Assembly (NCBI GenBank): GCA_902803685.1
Contig: CADCQR010000009.1
Location: forward strand, 1-9,732
DNA length: 9,732 nucleotides
Source of the DNA: an uncultured Erysipelotrichaceae bacterium
GTDB taxonomy: Bacteria; Bacillota_I; Bacilli_A; RF39; UBA660
Reading direction: 5' to 3'
The position numbers and the translations under genes are program-made. The notes beneath the pieces were generated by a model. The model did not search any database, was not told the DNA's origin, and was given only the letters and a program-made list of their open reading frames with translations. Each line of letters begins with the position of its first letter. Positions within the stretch are counted from its first letter, which is position 1. Positions 7,149 through 9,732 of the stretch are shown one piece after another.

Positions 7149-8219
7149 TTATCCTCCATAAGAACAACCTTCGCATTTTTTATTTGATTTATTAACTACT
7201 ATCCATGCATTAGAAACTGTTCTACCACCATATGCTCCACCTGCACTAGGTTTATTATATAATTTCCCTCCGACAGCCATAGTAGATGATGCCCCTCCAT
7301 CTAAATTAGCAGCATTATAAGCACCATATCTCAATAAAATTTCTATGACATCACTCATGGTTGCTCCTATACTATACCCAGGAAGACGCCCCTCAATAAT
7401 TAAAAATAAAACTATACCATCTCTTCTTTGCGCAATTACCGTTCTTGGGGCAGTTCCCCAACCACCATCACCATATATCTTAGAAACCTTTCCATTAACA
7501 ATTAGATTTGGACCAAATTCAACAGCTGAAACCATACCCTTATCAATAGCATTCTCTGGAGAATCATTTGTTAATAACATTTTTCCATCCTTTGTAAAAC
7601 CAATTAATTGCCCAGAACCACCAATATGAGTCCAAATCAATTTACCATCTTTAATTATCGAGCCATAAGGGACAGAACCATTACCCCAGCCGTCTAAATC
7701 CTCAAAGCCACCACCATTAATACCAACTAAACCTTGATTTTTCTTACAGAGAGTAGCAACAGACTCTCCAGCTTTACCCAACTTTGTTGGGACTGCCAAA
7801 TCCACATCCATCGGATCATATACCACAGTTAAATAGCCTTTATACTTATTTTCTTCCAATCTAATTATCTTGTATACATCATTACCTTCATCTCTTGTAT
7901 ACAATTCTTCTTCATATTTACTAACATAATATTTTTTTTCTTTTATATCAGCTAATACCACATCATCCAAATTAACTTCATCCATATTCTGTTCGATGTA
8001 ATTACAACTCATTACAGAATCAATGGTTTTCTGATTATATAAGGTATACGCTAAATACTTATGTGTCATAGTAGTCATAGACGTAGGTATCCAAAACGCC
8101 TTAAATTCATTTGTATTTATAACAATCATAATAGCTACAATGACTAAATCCATAAATAACACCAAAAAAGTAAATTTATGAATATAAATATTCTTAATTT
8201 TTTTTCCCTTTCTCATCAT
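7149..8219 (-). CDS. membrane-anchored phosphodiester glycosidase (NAGPA-like) domain protein
   Basis: This family (DUF2233/NAGPA, named for the mammalian enzyme that uncovers mannose-6-phosphate) cleaves sugar phosphodiesters; bacterial members are tied to exopolysaccharide or wall glycans. The 356-aa chain has a basic N-terminus and one membrane segment at about 16-34, a poorly conserved stretch to about 110, then the catalytic domain to about 343. Family marks are GINGGGF (166-172), GSIIKDGK (186-193), FGPNLIVNGK (235-244), APRTVIAQRRDG (257-268), IIEGR (274-278), NLDGGASSTM (305-314) and RTVSNAWIVV (333-342). The tail is short and polar with a CEGC motif (349-352). Start: GAGGTGA (8221-8227), which contains the upstream stop codon, precedes two consecutive ATGs. 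The second (8214-8216) has the better 7-nt spacing, so the real protein may be 355 aa. It is the middle gene of the operon, placed between a duplicated surface protein and a deacetylase, which supports a glycan role. Domain assignment is firm; the substrate is not known. Confidence 0.88.
   Translation of the reverse strand: MMRKGKKIKNIYIHKFTFLVLFMDLVIVAIMIVINTNEFKAFWIPTSMTTMTHKYLAYTLYNQKTIDSVMSCNYIEQNMDEVNLDDVVLADIKEKKYYVSKYEEELYTRDEGNDVYKIIRLEENKYKGYLTVVYDPMDVDLAVPTKLGKAGESVATLCKKNQGLVGINGGGFEDLDGWGNGSVPYGSIIKDGKLIWTHIGGSGQLIGFTKDGKMLLTNDSPENAIDKGMVSAVEFGPNLIVNGKVSKIYGDGGWGTAPRTVIAQRRDGIVLFLIIEGRLPGYSIGATMSDVIEILLRYGAYNAANLDGGASSTMAVGGKLYNKPSAGGAYGGRTVSNAWIVVNKSNKKCEGCSYGG
7153..7157 (-). 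promoter_or_regulatory. Shine-Dalgarno embedded in the final codons of the upstream gene
   Basis: GGAGG is formed by the last two sense codons (GGA GGA, Gly-Gly) of the glycosidase gene and stands 7 nt before the deacetylase ATG at 7143-7145. The glycosidase stop is at 7149-7151. The overlap of signals implies coupled translation and fixes the deacetylase start. Confidence 0.85.
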
Positions 8220-8220
8220 A

Positions 8221-8227
8221 TCACCTC
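8221..8227 (-). promoter_or_regulatory. Shine-Dalgarno overlapping the upstream stop codon
   Basis: GAGGTGA matches the anti-Shine-Dalgarno sequence perfectly, and its last three bases are the UGA stop of the upstream gene. Starts at 8217-8219 and 8214-8216 are 4 and 7 nt from GAGG, so the second ATG is favoured. Coupled translation is likely. Confidence 0.85.
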
Positions 8228-9573
8228 AAATAATAGGGATTATTCCAAGAACCATCACCTTTTGTAACATCAATAATATCCTTTGCCAAAGAAATAAAAG
8301 GAAAGGCCTTTCTCTTTTCTAAAACACTAGTTTCTTCTATAACTCCATACTTATGATATACATACTGCAAATTACCAACTTTTGACAGTGTATTAGATAA
8401 ATAATAATCATCCGCATCTAAAGCTTGATAATCAAAAATACCTAACATACCAACTTTACAAGCAACTGAATCACTATACATATTAGAATAATTATAAGAA
8501 GTATCATTACTTAATTCACCAGTATAAACAACTGTATCAAGCAATTTATCCTTAATAGATAAACTATTATAATAAGTAGTATTTAAATAACTAGCTAAAG
8601 TATTCCGTTCATTAGGATCATATAAACTACCTTTTTTACTATATGAAATATCTTCTACACAATTAGAATCAACTAATTTTAAAATATTATTCTTATCATA
8701 AAATATTTTAAACACTCTACCATCAATCATTACATACGCATCTACTAAATTGCTATTATCTTGACTACCAATCACATAAGGATTATCTTTGGTACCATCA
8801 CCACAAATTATCAAAGTATCAGCCTTAACAGTAATAACCGGCCTTACTCCATATGACTCATAATAGTTTCCCGTTAATAATTCCCCATTATCATTAACAT
8901 AGTAATTATCACCATTACTATTTTTACCAATAATCCAAAAATACACACCTGTATTTAAATAACTATTTTTACCGTTTGCCAAACTATAATCACTAACAGA
9001 CAAAGTAGTAACATAACTACTCATTTCCGTTTTACCGCGATTAACTTTTTTCCCATCAAAAACATCTTCATAGTATGCTGTTTTTATTAAATTGTCAGAA
9101 ACTAATGGCAAAGTATCATAATATACACCACTACCAAGAATATTTTTATTGTAATCTAGCCAATAGTCTAAATTTGAATTTTGATAAGATGAAGACTCTC
9201 CCCACATAAATTCACTAGCAATATTTTCACTTATCATTTTCACTGAACCATCAATATTAATTCTAATAACTCTAAATAATCTGTTAGCAAACACCACATA
9301 ATTATTTAAAACCATTCCTTTAAAATAGTAACCATCATTATCTTGATGTAAGCCAATTCCATCTTGAACAACACGATTATTTTTTGTAATGCTACCATTC
9401 AAAGTATATGAATCATTTTCCAATTTAGTATTTTGCTTACTATAATAATAAAAACTTCTACCACCAAAATATAAACCTATAAATATTGCAAAAAGTAAAC
9501 TAAATACATTAAATAATAATTCTTTTCTGCCATAAGGAACTTTTTTTATTTCTTTCTTTTGCTTTTTGCCCAT
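8221..9573 (-). CDS. membrane-anchored protein with two tandem DUF6273-like modules, function unknown
   Basis: The 450-aa product (from the ATG at 9571-9573) has a strongly basic N-terminus (GKKQKKEIKK), one membrane segment at about residues 19-36 and a large Tyr/Asn/Ser-rich outer region. That region is internally duplicated. Copy 1 (about 83-268) runs from YVVFANRLFRVI through FWIIGKN and YGVRPVITV to GDGTKDNPYVI. Copy 2 (about 279-450) runs from YVMIDGRVFKIF through LASYLNTTYYNSL and AFPFISLAKD to the terminal GDGSWNNPYYL. The pattern (strand-rich entry, WL/YLN motif, RPVI-like strand, GDGT..NPY end) resembles DUF6273-type modules, which I recall from secreted Bacillota proteins; related to C-type-lectin/FGE-like folds is a guess. 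No catalytic residues were recognised. It heads the operon with a glycosidase and a deacetylase, so glycan binding or scaffolding is plausible. Start: GGAG (9583-9586) is 9 nt before this ATG. A TTG at 9586-9588 extends the frame by 5 codons but overlaps that site and lies about 5 nt from the predicted transcription start. Confidence 0.8.
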   Translation of the reverse strand: MGKKQKKEIKKVPYGRKELLFNVFSLLFAIFIGLYFGGRSFYYYSKQNTKLENDSYTLNGSITKNNRVVQDGIGLHQDNDGYYFKGMVLNNYVVFANRLFRVIRINIDGSVKMISENIASEFMWGESSSYQNSNLDYWLDYNKNILGSGVYYDTLPLVSDNLIKTAYYEDVFDGKKVNRGKTEMSSYVTTLSVSDYSLANGKNSYLNTGVYFWIIGKNSNGDNYYVNDNGELLTGNYYESYGVRPVITVKADTLIICGDGTKDNPYVIGSQDNSNLVDAYVMIDGRVFKIFYDKNNILKLVDSNCVEDISYSKKGSLYDPNERNTLASYLNTTYYNSLSIKDKLLDTVVYTGELSNDTSYNYSNMYSDSVACKVGMLGIFDYQALDADDYYLSNTLSKVGNLQYVYHKYGVIEETSVLEKRKAFPFISLAKDIIDVTKGDGSWNNPYYLR

Positions 9574-9599
9574 ATCATAAGACTCCAATCTACCAAAAC

Positions 9600-9628
9600 A
9601 TTATAACAATTATAATCACTCCTTACAA
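9600..9628 (-). promoter_or_regulatory. promoter of the three-gene envelope operon
   Basis: On the minus strand TTGTAA (9623-9628) is followed by a 17-base spacer and a perfect TATAAT (9600-9605). A TG one base before the -10 (TGTTATAAT) makes it an extended -10. Transcription should start near 9592-9593, giving a leader of about 20 nt with the GGAG ribosome site. No further internal promoter or terminator was seen until 5884, so all three genes should share this transcript. Confidence 0.75.
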
Positions 9629-9665
9629 GCAATTAAAGAGCAAAAACAGGATAAAATCATAAACA

Positions 9666-9731
9666 TTATATTTTAGAGTCCTTTACGAACTCTATTATTT
9701 TGCTTTTATCTAAAAGTGTAAGTATTTTATA
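9666..9731 (-). CDS. possible C-terminal end of an upstream minus-strand gene (partial)
   Basis: One minus-strand frame is open from the window edge to a TAA at 9666-9668 and reads LLDKSKIIEFVKDSKI before the stop. The Lys/Ile/Asp mix looks like a real soluble C-terminal helix in this AT-rich genome, but 21 codons are too few to exclude chance and no family can be named. A hairpin (9674-9681 with 9687-9694, 8 pairs counting one G-U) lies inside this stretch. Its T-rich side is on the plus strand, so it is not a good terminator for a minus-strand gene. Positions 9629-9665 hold nothing I can identify. Confidence 0.35.
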   Translation of the reverse strand, partial: YKILTLLDKSKIIEFVKDSKI

Positions 9732-9732
9732 A

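Noticed and set aside
7345..7629. Plus-strand open frame of 94 codons
   Set aside because: It is opposite the conserved core of the glycosidase domain, whose family motifs explain the sequence.
3..9573. Mollicute genetic code with UGA as tryptophan
   Set aside because: UGA acts as the terminal stop of two genes here (at 5889 and 8221), and Trp positions in the conserved motifs use UGG.
9616..9665. Minus-strand 16-codon frame overlapping the possible upstream stop (TAATG)
   Set aside because: It is very short, lacks a well-spaced ribosome site, and overlaps the operon -35 region.

Overview
The window is AT-rich DNA from a low-GC Gram-positive type bacterium. Supporting signs are long A/T runs, GGAGG-type Shine-Dalgarno sites, TTGACA/TATAAT-type promoters, UGA used as an ordinary stop, and UGG used for Trp. 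A full-length pyruvate:ferredoxin oxidoreductase points to an anaerobe. My inference is an uncultured Bacillota lineage, possibly a gut Bacilli/Erysipelotrichia-like group; the sequence alone does not fix the genus. All protein genes lie on the minus strand.

Layout in window coordinates. Positions 3-1994 hold recG, the branch-migration helicase, complete, with its own extended -10 promoter. The 318-base gap at 2016-2333 is not empty. It carries a plus-strand promoter, a compact set of predicted RNA hairpins including a G7 tract, and two near-identical terminator hairpins. I read it as an undescribed small RNA of about 140 nt, transcribed divergently from recG and convergently to the next gene. 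Positions 2334-5789 hold por (nifJ-type), a single-chain pyruvate:ferredoxin oxidoreductase with both 4Fe-4S motifs and the TPP-domain cysteines visible. A weak promoter and a probable terminator separate it from the upstream operon.

Positions 5889-9573 are a tight three-gene operon transcribed right to left from a good promoter at 9600-9628. It encodes a membrane-anchored protein built of two tandem copies of a surface module resembling DUF6273, then a membrane-anchored phosphodiester glycosidase (NAGPA-like), then a membrane-anchored polysaccharide deacetylase (NodB-like). Each junction is translationally coupled: the Shine-Dalgarno of the downstream gene lies in the last codons of the upstream one. 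All three products have one N-terminal membrane segment and a large outer domain, which suggests a cell-surface glycan modification or remodelling function. The exact substrate cannot be read from the sequence.

The right edge (9666-9731) may hold the last 21 codons of another minus-strand gene, with low confidence. No CRISPR array, tRNA, rRNA, transposase or phage gene was seen. The least ordinary items are the putative structured RNA at about 2115-2258 and the envelope operon with its duplicated, uncharacterised lead protein.
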